This document shows positions 8,829 to 16,317 of a stretch of 64,000 nucleotides of DNA, in pieces. The DNA is from Candidatus Desulfosporosinus nitrosoreducens (GTDB lineage Bacteria; Bacillota; Desulfitobacteriia; Desulfitobacteriales; Desulfitobacteriaceae). Each line of letters starts with the position of its first letter. Positions within the stretch are counted from its first letter, which is position 1. The notes beneath the pieces were generated by a model, which was not told the DNA's origin, made no database searches, and saw only the letters and a list, made by a program, of their open reading frames with translations. Made by a program: the position numbers and the translations under genes. Location of the stretch: NCBI RefSeq assembly GCF_030954495.1, contig NZ_JAVHUW010000040.1, forward strand, positions 1 to 64,000. The letters run 5' to 3'.

Positions 8829-9977
8829 ATGGATTTTCAATTGAGCAATGAAACCCTTATGGTCAGAGATATGGTGAGGAAGTTTGCCAAAAGCGAAGTT
8901 GCGCCGAGAGCGGCAATCATTGACAAAAGCCATGAGTTTCCTATGGATTCCTGGAAAAAAATGCAAGAACTTGGCTTAACGGGTTTTCCCATTCCCGAAG
9001 AATGGGGAGGCGGTGGCGGTACTTATCTGGATTTTGCCATTATTATTGAAGAGCTGGCCAAATGCTGTGCCTCTACAGCCGTTGTAACCAGTGTACACAC
9101 GGGTTTGGGCTGCATGAGCATTCATTTATACGGCAGCCAGCGTTTGAAAGAAAAATATCTGAAAAGACTCTCCGCGGGCGAGATTATCGGTGCCTATGCC
9201 CTGACTGAGCCTAACGCCGGCTCTGATGCCGCCGCCCTAAAAACAAAGGCTGAGGATAAAGGCGATCATTTTCTTGTCAACGGCAGTAAGATTTTCATTA
9301 CCAATGGCGGACATGCCACAACGTATTGCACTTTTGTCAAGACTGATCCCTCTCAGCCTAAAGGCAAAGGTATTACCTGTTTAATCATCGAAAAAGACAC
9401 TCCCGGGTTTACAATCAGTAAACCGGTCGAAAAAATGGGCATGCATGCCGATCCAACCTGTGAGCTTTATTTTGAAAATGTCAAAGTCCCTAAAGAAAAT
9501 GTCCTGGGAGAAATTAACAACGGCTTTGCTGTTGCCATGGGGCTTTTGGCGGGCGGACGCATCACAATAGGTGCCCAGGGGTTAGGAATTGCTGAAGGTG
9601 CTTTGGAGTATACCAATAACTATATTAAAGAAAGGCAACAGTTTGGCAAACCCTTGGCCGCCAATCAGGGGGTCCAGTTTATGATGGCGGATATGGCTAC
9701 TAAGATTGATGCTGCCCAGATGTTGATTTACAGAGCAGCGTGGCTTAAGGATAATCATCTGCCGCATAACAAAGAAGCATCAATGGCTAAGCTCTATGCC
9801 ACAGATGTTGCTATGGAAGTCACTACAAACTGTGTTCAGCTGATGGGCGGATACGGTTATTGTTCGGAATTCCCTGTTGAGCGAATGATGAGAGATGCTA
9901 AAATTACTCAGATCTACGAAGGGTCGAATCAGATTCAGCGTATGATTATTGGCCGTGAAGTTATTGGGCGTTTTTGA
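8829..9977 (+). CDS. Acyl-CoA dehydrogenase (short-chain type)
   Basis: An FAD enzyme that oxidises acyl-CoA to trans-2-enoyl-CoA and passes electrons to electron-transfer flavoprotein. The 382 residues have normal length and the family motifs: YALTEPNAGSDAA for flavin/substrate contact, the GQGLGIAEGALEY region, and the catalytic Glu in IYEGSNQIQRMIIGR near 364. It resembles butyryl-CoA dehydrogenases. AAGGGAGTG precedes ATG 8829, 35 bp after the thiolase. No etfAB, crotonase or hydroxyacyl-CoA dehydrogenase is in the operon, so these must come from elsewhere. Substrate chain length is inferred, not shown. Confidence 0.94.
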   Translation: MDFQLSNETLMVRDMVRKFAKSEVAPRAAIIDKSHEFPMDSWKKMQELGLTGFPIPEEWGGGGGTYLDFAIIIEELAKCCASTAVVTSVHTGLGCMSIHLYGSQRLKEKYLKRLSAGEIIGAYALTEPNAGSDAAALKTKAEDKGDHFLVNGSKIFITNGGHATTYCTFVKTDPSQPKGKGITCLIIEKDTPGFTISKPVEKMGMHADPTCELYFENVKVPKENVLGEINNGFAVAMGLLAGGRITIGAQGLGIAEGALEYTNNYIKERQQFGKPLAANQGVQFMMADMATKIDAAQMLIYRAAWLKDNHLPHNKEASMAKLYATDVAMEVTTNCVQLMGGYGYCSEFPVERMMRDAKITQIYEGSNQIQRMIIGREVIGRF

Positions 9978-10047
9978 TTACTGAATGACAGATTTAGCGG
10001 AAGGGCAGCATTTAAAGCTTTAAAAGCAGTTAAAAGGGGGTTGCATC

Positions 10048-11022
10048 ATGGCAAGACCTAAAATTGTCACACTCTCTGAAGCGGTAGGGCAAATCAAAGA
10101 TGGGGATATGTTAACATTCGGAGGTTTTACAGTCTGGCGTCGTCCCATGGCAGCGATTTATGAATTGATCCGTCAGAAAAAGCGGAATCTTCATCTGATT
10201 GAGGTTAACGGTGGAACTCATGATGATATGCTCGTGGGAGCCGGCTGTGTCGGGATCTGGGAATCGAGCTGGTGCGGACACGAACTTTATGGCAAGTTCG
10301 GCAGCAATTTGGCCCGTAAAATCGAAAACGGTGAAATTTTATATGAAGACTGGGCTCATATTCATGCCTTAAACAGATTGACAGCAGGCTCCAAGGGTCT
10401 TCCGTTCTTACCCACTTATTCGGCTATGGGCTGCGATATGCTGAATCCGGATAATGATAACCTTGGTAAAGCGGGACTTAGAGATGGGTCCAACCGACAT
10501 ATCGGTAAATATAAATACATTGCGTATAAAGAGCCTTTTACGGATTCTGAAATTATTCTGATCCCGGCAGCCAATCCGGATTGGTGTATTACTCATGTGC
10601 AAATGGTTGGCACTGAAGGGACCGTAAGAGTCGATGGTCTGAGATTTAGCGATCAGGAAGCCATTAAAGCTTCTGCCAAAAATATCATTATTGCCGAAAA
10701 GGTCGTTCCCGAGGAATACCTGCGCCGGGAACCGACCCGCAATATGTTACCGGGCTATCTTGTGGATTACATCGTTGAACTGCCTTGGGGTGCTCACCCA
10801 ACGGGTCTGTACGGGGTGCATGAGCCTGACGGAGACTTTATTGCCAACTTCTTTAATGCTACCCGTACTCAGGAAGGGTTTGATAAATGGGCCGATGAAT
10901 GGATTTTCGGTGTTAAAGACTTCCAGGAGTATCTCGGCAAATTAGGCTTTAACCGCTTGGAAGCTTTAAAAGCCAATCCTGCGTTGGGCTATTCTTCGAC
11001 GCTAAAAAGGGGGTCACGATGA
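10048..11022 (+). CDS. CoA-transferase family I, subunit A (glutaconate CoA-transferase-like)
   Basis: The alpha subunit of a two-subunit CoA-transferase that moves CoA between carboxylic acids. The 324-residue protein begins with the family pattern LSEAVGQIKDGDMLTFGGF and holds EVNGGTHDDMLVGAG and the PAANPDWCITHVQ segment. It resembles GctA and the related IpdA. An AAAGGGGG-type ribosome site precedes ATG 10048. Its stop overlaps the start of the beta subunit (ATGA), so the two are translationally coupled and form one enzyme. In this operon it would activate an acid to its CoA thioester before dehydrogenation. The true substrate cannot be read. Confidence 0.88.
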   Translation: MARPKIVTLSEAVGQIKDGDMLTFGGFTVWRRPMAAIYELIRQKKRNLHLIEVNGGTHDDMLVGAGCVGIWESSWCGHELYGKFGSNLARKIENGEILYEDWAHIHALNRLTAGSKGLPFLPTYSAMGCDMLNPDNDNLGKAGLRDGSNRHIGKYKYIAYKEPFTDSEIILIPAANPDWCITHVQMVGTEGTVRVDGLRFSDQEAIKASAKNIIIAEKVVPEEYLRREPTRNMLPGYLVDYIVELPWGAHPTGLYGVHEPDGDFIANFFNATRTQEGFDKWADEWIFGVKDFQEYLGKLGFNRLEALKANPALGYSSTLKRGSR

Positions 11023-11831
11023 TGGAGAGCAGAAAAGGATATTCTAAGCCGGGGGAATTTAAACCTATGGATCTCTTGGCTTGCGCGGCTGCTCGGGAAG
11101 TTCAGGATGGCGAAATAGTGTTTGCAGGTACGGGCCTGCCGATGCTGGCTATCATGGTGGCCCAGCATACACAAGCCCCAACGGCTGTTTGCATTTATGA
11201 ATCGGGTTCTATTGACGGCAGGCCCATAGATTTGCCGACATCGGTAGCCGATGCCCGTTGCAGTTACCAGGCCGCCGTTGCTGATGGCCTGACTGACGTC
11301 TTTGGCCAACTGCAGTCTGGTAAAGTCGATCTGGCTTATTTAGGAGGAGCCGAAGTAGATCTCTATGGCAACGTCAACTGCACTTTTATGGGCGGTCCCA
11401 CGGGTAAAAGGCTTACAGGCAGCGGCGGGAACACGGATATTCATTCTCTGGCTAAACGAAGTGTCTTGATCATGCCCCAATTGGGTCAAAAGCGCCGCTT
11501 TGTAGAAAGAGTCAGCTATATCACCTCACCCGGCTGGAAAATTCCTCATTGGCCGGATAAAGAATGGGTTCCTAAAAAGGAGGTTTATGGTCCCGCATTT
11601 AACGGCGGACCGTCCGCCGTTATTTCCGACATGGGTGTCTATCGCTTTGACGAAAACGGAGAGATGTACCTGGATACCTTCCATCCCGGTTTTACAGCCG
11701 AAGATTGCCGTGCCAACTGTAGTTTTGATCTGAATATTTCCAGATGCAAAGGTGAAACTCTGACTCCTACCTACGAGGAGTTGGATCTGCTTTATAAGGT
11801 CATTGATCCGGAAGGAATCATTATGAAGTAA
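11019..11831 (+). CDS. CoA-transferase family I, subunit B (glutaconate CoA-transferase-like)
   Basis: The beta subunit partner of the preceding gene. The 270 residues include the family active-site region with a Glu in CIYESGSIDGRP (about 64-75) and the glycine-rich GSGGNTDIHSLAKRSVLIMPQ. In GctB the equivalent Glu forms the CoA-thioester intermediate. The start ATG at 11019 overlaps the upstream stop by four bases. It is the last gene of the operon; a strong terminator follows at 11859. Related IpdB proteins act on steroid ring fragments, so glutaconate is only the nearest named substrate. The fused thiolase-dehydrogenase-transferase gene set suggests use of a short-chain fatty acid. Confidence 0.88.
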   Translation: MMESRKGYSKPGEFKPMDLLACAAAREVQDGEIVFAGTGLPMLAIMVAQHTQAPTAVCIYESGSIDGRPIDLPTSVADARCSYQAAVADGLTDVFGQLQSGKVDLAYLGGAEVDLYGNVNCTFMGGPTGKRLTGSGGNTDIHSLAKRSVLIMPQLGQKRRFVERVSYITSPGWKIPHWPDKEWVPKKEVYGPAFNGGPSAVISDMGVYRFDENGEMYLDTFHPGFTAEDCRANCSFDLNISRCKGETLTPTYEELDLLYKVIDPEGIIMK

Positions 11832-11858
11832 AAAGGCCGGGGCAGAGGATAGTGTCAA

Positions 11859-11896
11859 AAGGACCGGATGGTATGTCCCATCCGGTCCTTATCTTT
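11859..11896 (+). terminator. Intrinsic terminator of the acyl-CoA operon
   Basis: AAGGACCGGATGG (11859-11871) pairs with CCATCCGGTCCTT (11878-11890) around a short loop, followed by a T-rich stretch. It ends the four-gene operon 28 bp after its last stop. Confidence 0.85.
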
Positions 11897-11911
11897 TCTG
11901 ATACTCCAGAA

Positions 11912-11929
11912 AAGTGATCAAAATCACAT
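11912..11929. promoter_or_regulatory. Crp/Fnr-family-type operator (GTGA-N6-TCAC)
   Basis: GTGA (11914-11917) and TCAC (11924-11927) form a dyad with a six-base centre, the half-site geometry of Crp/Fnr-family regulators; HcpR, which answers nitrosative stress, has this GTGA/TCAC core. It sits about 115 bp before an octaheme HAO-like cytochrome gene. The regulator is not in the window. Confidence 0.5.
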
Positions 11930-11965
11930 ATTAAAGTAAAAAATAGTGATATCTTAAATTAAGAA

Positions 11966-12014
11966 TGTTCTCAGAATCTACATATAACCGGCAGCTTGAT
12001 CTGATCTGAGAACA
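11966..12014 (+). promoter_or_regulatory. Leader inverted repeat before the octaheme cytochrome gene
   Basis: TGTTCTCAGA (11966-11975) and TCTGAGAACA (12005-12014) are perfect 10-bp inverted arms 29 bases apart, ending shortly before the AAAAGGAGG ribosome site. It may be a large mRNA stem-loop or two operator halves. Confidence 0.5.
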
Positions 12015-12043
12015 AATATTTTGAAAAGGAGGTTACCCTTTCG

Positions 12044-13312
12044 ATGCAGCAGACAACTCGGCGCCTGGTCGCTCTGTTGGGGATCGGAACAGTTTTAGTG
12101 TGTGCTTTATTATTTGTGGTCTATCACTTTGTCATCGGGCCTCAAGGACTAACTACGAGTTTGCCGACTTTGAGTGCCGTGACTACAGGAGAAAACAAAG
12201 CCTGTGTTGAGTGCCATCAAAAAGAGAACCCGGGAATTATTCAGCAATATCATGACAGCAAACATTCCGGTCGGGGAGTGCAGTGTCTTGACTGTCACAA
12301 AGCGGTAAAAGGTCAAGAAAATCTGACGGAAGACCATCACAATGTGGCTCTCATCGCTAAACCGACTCCGAACAATTGTGCCCAGTGTCACGCCACAGAA
12401 GTTCAACAGTTTGAGAACAGCAACCACTCTGCAAGATCATGGTACGTAGTTCAGGGAGCAAAAAATTTCACACCTGCGGAACTTGCCAAATATCATTTGC
12501 TCGATGCTAACGGAAATCCTCTCAATTCCGGCAATGCCAATCCTGTCTACAACCTCATAGGTCAGGACGCCAGTGCTCAGTCTTGTGAAGTTTGTCATGC
12601 TATTGGGCAAAAGAATAGTGACGGAAGTTTTGGGGATTGCACGAAATGCCATTTGCGCCATACTTTCGATGTGGCACAAGCGCGTAAGCCGGAGACTTGT
12701 GCACAATGTCATCTAGGGCCTGATCATCCTCAAGCGGAAATTTACAACGAGTCTGCCCATGGCACCTATTATCAGGCTAATCAGTCAAAGTATAACATGG
12801 ATGCGCCTCCAGGTACTTTGACGGTCAAGGATTTTCCGGCCCCGACCTGCGCAACGTGTCATATGTCGGCATTCGGCAGTGTTACGGGAACCCACGATGT
12901 AGGTCAACGGCTTAAATGGGCTTTGTCTCCTGAGGTGGCCTCAGTGCGGCCTGATGGAGCCGCTCATCAGCAAACGATGAATACGGTCTGTCTTAATTGT
13001 CATGTCCAGCCCTTTATCGACGACGTGACGAGCAAAGCAGAGAAGAACATTGCTCTTACAAACCAGAATATCGCTAAAGGAAAATCCATCGTCCAAGACT
13101 TGCGCAACGCGGGATTATTAGGGACTAAGCCCTTTGGGACTCCGATTGACTTCCTGTATTTTGAACTCTGGCATCACGAAGGCCGCAGAGCGCGCTTTGG
13201 TGCTGTCATGGGCGGAGCGGATTACGTCAATTGGAATGGTATTTATGAGCAGGAGAAAGCTCTGGTAGAAATGCAGTCAGAAGCCGATGCTCTGGCAAAA
13301 GCGAAGCACTAG
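12044..13312 (+). CDS. Octaheme cytochrome c, hydroxylamine oxidoreductase-like (epsilon-HAO type)
   Basis: An exported multiheme protein, probably a reductase of nitrite, hydroxylamine or another N- or S-oxyanion on the outer face of the membrane. Residues 8-30 form a signal anchor. Eight CXXCH heme sites begin at 54, 81, 112, 181, 199, 219, 269 and 316. Extra His residues lie where HAO-family axial ligands are expected (YHDSKHSG near 70, NHSARSW near 127, SAHGTYY near 238). The length (422) and spacing fit epsilon-HAO proteins, not the five-heme NrfA. ATG 12044 follows AAAAGGAGG. The next gene, 12 bp on, is a membrane protein that could feed electrons from quinol. The substrate is inferred. 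Confidence 0.85.
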   Translation: MQQTTRRLVALLGIGTVLVCALLFVVYHFVIGPQGLTTSLPTLSAVTTGENKACVECHQKENPGIIQQYHDSKHSGRGVQCLDCHKAVKGQENLTEDHHNVALIAKPTPNNCAQCHATEVQQFENSNHSARSWYVVQGAKNFTPAELAKYHLLDANGNPLNSGNANPVYNLIGQDASAQSCEVCHAIGQKNSDGSFGDCTKCHLRHTFDVAQARKPETCAQCHLGPDHPQAEIYNESAHGTYYQANQSKYNMDAPPGTLTVKDFPAPTCATCHMSAFGSVTGTHDVGQRLKWALSPEVASVRPDGAAHQQTMNTVCLNCHVQPFIDDVTSKAEKNIALTNQNIAKGKSIVQDLRNAGLLGTKPFGTPIDFLYFELWHHEGRRARFGAVMGGADYVNWNGIYEQEKALVEMQSEADALAKAKH

Positions 13313-13324
13313 GAGGATTCCGAA

Positions 13325-14164
13325 ATGATTGAGCGATTGTACCGGCTATCTCCTTATAAAACATCTCTTTTGCTGGGAATGATGGGTTTAAACTTTTTTC
13401 TGACGGGGATTGATGTCTTTATTGCTCACTCGCAAAATGATTTTTTCCGTTGGGAAGTTATTCCTTTGGTTTTCACTCCCTTGGCAGTTTTAGCGATCCT
13501 TATTCAGCTTATTTTTCCCAAGCCTGTTTTTTCGAAACGAGTATTCCAAGTTGTGATGTGGGTAGGAGTTCTGGTAGGTGTCTTGGGTACTTTCTTTCAT
13601 CTGACTGGAAATGCGATTTCAGGCAAAGAAAGTTATTACAACCTTTTGGTTGCCGGTTCTCCCGTGGCTGCGCCGGTTGCCTTTGCCGGGATCTCTTGCT
13701 ACGCTTTAGCCAGCAGACATTACCATGGGGCTTCACGACGCTCCAAGTTGCTTATCCTGGTGGGCCTGGGCTTTTTAGGAGCTGTTTTAGCTGCTTATTT
13801 CGATCACGCCCGACTTGGTTTTAAACCAATTTATACTCTTATACCACTCGTTTCAGGAACCCTGGCTGCTTTGTCCTGCTTTTATATGGCAGATCACCAA
13901 ACTAACCGTCTGGAAACCACTAGCTTTATGGTCATTTTGGCTTTAAATATGTTTGTTGGTTTATTGGGGTTTGGCTTCCATATCGCGGGAAATCTTGCCG
14001 GAACTCAGACTGTCGTCTGGGCCAGGTTTCTTTACCGAAACCCTGTAATGGGCCCGCTCCTCTTCTGCAATCTGGCCCTTTTAGGCGCAATAAGCATATT
14101 GCCCGAACTTCAACGGCTGTCTGAAGGTGAGCATCATAAGTCAATTCAGTCTGCCCAACTATGA
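13325..14164 (+). CDS. Polytopic membrane protein of unknown function, partner of the octaheme cytochrome
   Basis: I do not recognise a family. The 279-residue protein shows about eight hydrophobic segments (for example 14-33, 42-62, 73-95, 105-125, 137-155, 165-185, 197-220 and 240-262). His residues near or within several segments (FHLTGN, FGFHIAGN, SRHYHG) could bind heme, but there is no CXXCH. AGGAGG precedes ATG 13325 and only 12 bp separate it from the cytochrome gene, so they form an operon. A strong terminator follows. A quinol-oxidising membrane anchor taking the place of the NapC/HaoC-type cytochrome is an attractive guess. Compare NrfD/DUF-type membrane subunits. Confidence 0.75.
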   Translation: MIERLYRLSPYKTSLLLGMMGLNFFLTGIDVFIAHSQNDFFRWEVIPLVFTPLAVLAILIQLIFPKPVFSKRVFQVVMWVGVLVGVLGTFFHLTGNAISGKESYYNLLVAGSPVAAPVAFAGISCYALASRHYHGASRRSKLLILVGLGFLGAVLAAYFDHARLGFKPIYTLIPLVSGTLAALSCFYMADHQTNRLETTSFMVILALNMFVGLLGFGFHIAGNLAGTQTVVWARFLYRNPVMGPLLFCNLALLGAISILPELQRLSEGEHHKSIQSAQL

Positions 14165-14184
14165 GGCTTAAGCGTAAATAACCC

Positions 14185-14222
14185 AAAGCCAAGACAAACG
14201 CTCTGTTCGTCTTGGCTTTTTT
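14185..14222 (+). terminator. Intrinsic terminator of the octaheme cytochrome operon
   Basis: AAAGCCAAGAC (14185-14195) pairs with GTCTTGGCTTT (from 14209), followed by a run of six T. It lies 20 bp after the membrane protein stop. Confidence 0.9.
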
Positions 14223-14324
14223 AGCGCACTGTATAATCTTGTGCTGCTTTCCAGAGCCTAAGTACAACTAATGGCTTCTGTTTCCGCAACTGCATAAGGG
14301 CCACCGGGCGGCCGCCTGCGCTAT

Positions 14325-14362
14325 AGTGTCCCTTTCTCGCCATCCTTGGCTTCAGGGACACT
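14325..14362. terminator. Inverted repeat 3' of the marR gene
   Basis: AGTGTCCCT (14325-14333) and AGGGACACT (14354-14362) pair around a 20-base loop. It lies just past the stop of the minus-strand marR gene, so it may end that transcript, though there is no clear T-run on either side. Confidence 0.4.
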
Positions 14363-14373
14363 TGGACCTCCGT

Positions 14374-14799
14374 TTATTTATTAATAATTGAGAGATTGTA
14401 TTTTCGCAGTAACTGTCCGAACATCCTGCATTCTTCTTCGGACCAATCCTCAAGATTATCGGCTATTTTAGTTAATCGCGCTTGCCTGTGATTGTTATAC
14501 TCTTTTAATCCTAAATCCGTAACCAGAAAGGAGCAGGCTCTTCCGTCCAAAGGATCAGGAATCCTATATACATATCCTTTTTGCTCTAAAGCCGCTGCTT
14601 GTCTGCTAATCGTGGAAATATCCAAATGGGATTCATTGGCCAGTGTTTTAACTCCTGCGGATCCATGGGAAATTATTTGATGCAATAGAAGATAGGCCGA
14701 CCGATCGAGATTGCCGAATTTACAACAAGTTGTAATTAAGGAAACACGTCGAATGAGGACCGCCAATTCAAGTTCAATAGTTTCCAATGAAGGTTGCAT
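14374..14799 (-). CDS. MarR-family transcriptional regulator
   Basis: A dimeric winged-helix DNA-binding protein, probably a repressor of the divergent fatty acid cyclopropanation gene and of itself. I place the start at the ATG complementary to 14797-14799, giving 141 residues, the usual MarR length; a GCGAGGTAA stretch lies before it. A longer version with 25 more residues is possible but has a weaker start context. The fold is clear: SAYLLLHQIISHG, then the recognition part LANESHLDISTISRQAAALEQKGYVYRIPDPLDGRACSFLVTDLG (wing Asp and Arg present), then a C-terminal helix. The dyad at 14914-14926 overlaps the divergent promoter and is the likely operator. Confidence 0.88.
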   Translation of the reverse strand: MQPSLETIELELAVLIRRVSLITTCCKFGNLDRSAYLLLHQIISHGSAGVKTLANESHLDISTISRQAAALEQKGYVYRIPDPLDGRACSFLVTDLGLKEYNNHRQARLTKIADNLEDWSEEECRMFGQLLRKYNLSIINK

Positions 14800-14893
14800 G
14801 TACGTATTACCTCGCTTTTTTTCCATACCAAGGCCTATTTTAACAGAAACCCGGTTGTTTTGGAAATGCAACAATCTTATGAAAGCTGTTAAT

Positions 14894-14926
14894 TTGACAA
14901 GATCAATGGGTACTTGTAGAATACAA
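14894..14926 (+). promoter_or_regulatory. Sigma-A-type promoter with MarR-type operator for the cfa gene
   Basis: TTGACA (14894-14899), a 17-bp spacer and TAGAAT (14917-14922) form a good vegetative promoter. The exact dyad TTGTA-GAA-TACAA (14914-14926) covers the -10 box. Such a site between marR and the divergent gene fits repression by the MarR protein. The 5' leader to the cfa start is about 120 bases. Confidence 0.7.
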
Positions 14927-15051
14927 CTAGATACTTTCGCAACACAATTTGTTTGTCTGACTTTCTTTTAAGAAAGTTTTATGAGCTTCTCAGGATTGTT
15001 GCGGACAGAGACGAAGCGGAGCATGAAGCGAAAAATGTATGGAGGTGTAAA

Positions 15052-16227
15052 ATGGATATTGATAAGGCTTTTTATCGAAACCTTATGAAAAACCTGTTTG
15101 CCGATCCCTGTGAAGTCCAGTTCTGGGATGGGGAAATCATTAAGTATGGAGAAGGGACACCACTGTTCCGGATTGATTTCAACGAGCCCATTCCCAAATC
15201 AGAGATAATTAGTGATCCCTCTCTGGCTTTCGGCGAGGGGTATATGTTCAAAAAGATAGAGATTGAGGGAAATATCAAACAAGTTATCGAATCTCTTTAT
15301 AAGAATCAGTCGAGTTTCCTTCATCAAAAAAATGTTTTTGACAAGCTGTATAAAGCAATTTCCCACAGCCTTCGTAAAAGTAAAGAGGACGTTCAATTTC
15401 ACTACGATATAGGAAACGATTTTTATAAGTTATGGCTGGATGAAACCATGACCTATTCCTGCGCCTATTTTCAGACGCCTGAAGACAGTTTATTTCAGGC
15501 CCAGAAAAATAAAGTGGCTTACATTTTGCGCAAACTGAATTTACATCCCGGACAAACGCTGCTCGATATCGGGTGTGGATGGGGAGAGCTCATTATCACC
15601 GCGGCTAAAACTTATCGGGTCAAAGCCCTGGGTGTTACCCTGAGTTCGGAACAATATGCCAGAGTTACGGAAAGAATTGAAAATGAGGAATTGCAAGATT
15701 TGGTCGAAGTTCAGCTGATTGATTATCGTGAACTGAAAGGCAGAACCTTTGACCGAGTGGTGAGTGTCGGGATGATCGAACATGTCGGCAAGGGAAACCT
15801 CAACGGTTATTTTTCAACTGTCAAATCCCTCTTGAATGAAGAAGGCATATCCCTTTTGCACTGTATAACAGGATATGAAGAAGCGGGGACAAATAGCTGG
15901 ATAAATAAATACATTTTTCCCGGTGGCTACATTCCTGCGGTGCAAGAATTAGCTGTGCTCATAGCCACTAATGGATTTTATTTCCTTGATTTGGAAAGTC
16001 TTCGTGAACACTACACTCGAACGCTGGAACATTGGGCCCGGAATTTTGAAGAGGCCCTGCCCATAATTAAAAAAATGAAAGATGAAACCTTTATCCGGAT
16101 GTGGCGGCTCTATCTCAACTCCTGTGCAGCTTCTTTTCACGCCGGCAATATCGATCTTCATCAATTTTTATTTACGAAAGGTGTTAATAATAGCTTACCG
16201 TTAACCCGTACGTATATGAATTTATAG
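15052..16227 (+). CDS. cfa: Cyclopropane-fatty-acyl-phospholipid synthase family methyltransferase
   Basis: Transfers a methylene group from S-adenosylmethionine to cis double bonds of membrane phospholipid acyl chains, giving cyclopropane fatty acids. The 391-residue protein has an N-terminal lipid-binding part (1-110), the family motif VQFHYDIGNDFYKLWLD, MTYSCAYF, and a SAM-binding Rossmann core with LLDIGCGWGEL and SVGMIEHVGKGN. GGAGG (15041-15045) sets the start at ATG 15052; upstream in-frame TTG-type starts have no ribosome site. It is divergent from marR and has its own promoter with an operator-like dyad, so it is probably induced by a stress or lipid signal. Related enzymes modify other lipids, so the substrate is probable. 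Confidence 0.9.
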   Translation: MDIDKAFYRNLMKNLFADPCEVQFWDGEIIKYGEGTPLFRIDFNEPIPKSEIISDPSLAFGEGYMFKKIEIEGNIKQVIESLYKNQSSFLHQKNVFDKLYKAISHSLRKSKEDVQFHYDIGNDFYKLWLDETMTYSCAYFQTPEDSLFQAQKNKVAYILRKLNLHPGQTLLDIGCGWGELIITAAKTYRVKALGVTLSSEQYARVTERIENEELQDLVEVQLIDYRELKGRTFDRVVSVGMIEHVGKGNLNGYFSTVKSLLNEEGISLLHCITGYEEAGTNSWINKYIFPGGYIPAVQELAVLIATNGFYFLDLESLREHYTRTLEHWARNFEEALPIIKKMKDETFIRMWRLYLNSCAASFHAGNIDLHQFLFTKGVNNSLPLTRTYMNL

Positions 16228-16268
16228 ACGGCTTCATTTATTGCTCCGAATATGAAACTAAAAGAAAA

Positions 16269-16289
16269 CTGACACCCAAACGATGTCAG
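16269..16289. terminator. Small convergent hairpin between cfa and the second chemoreceptor
   Basis: CTGACA (16269-16274) and TGTCAG (16284-16289) pair around nine bases in the 90-bp gap between two convergent genes. The stem is short, so terminator strength is doubtful. Confidence 0.4.
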
Positions 16290-16317
16290 TCCGTATCTGA
16301 AGAAAGTGCAGGCGGTC

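Noticed and set aside
14325..14362. TGTCC/GGACA halves like those of the sigma-54 activator sites
   Set aside because: The spacing is far too long for the same dyad, and the place is the 3' side of marR.
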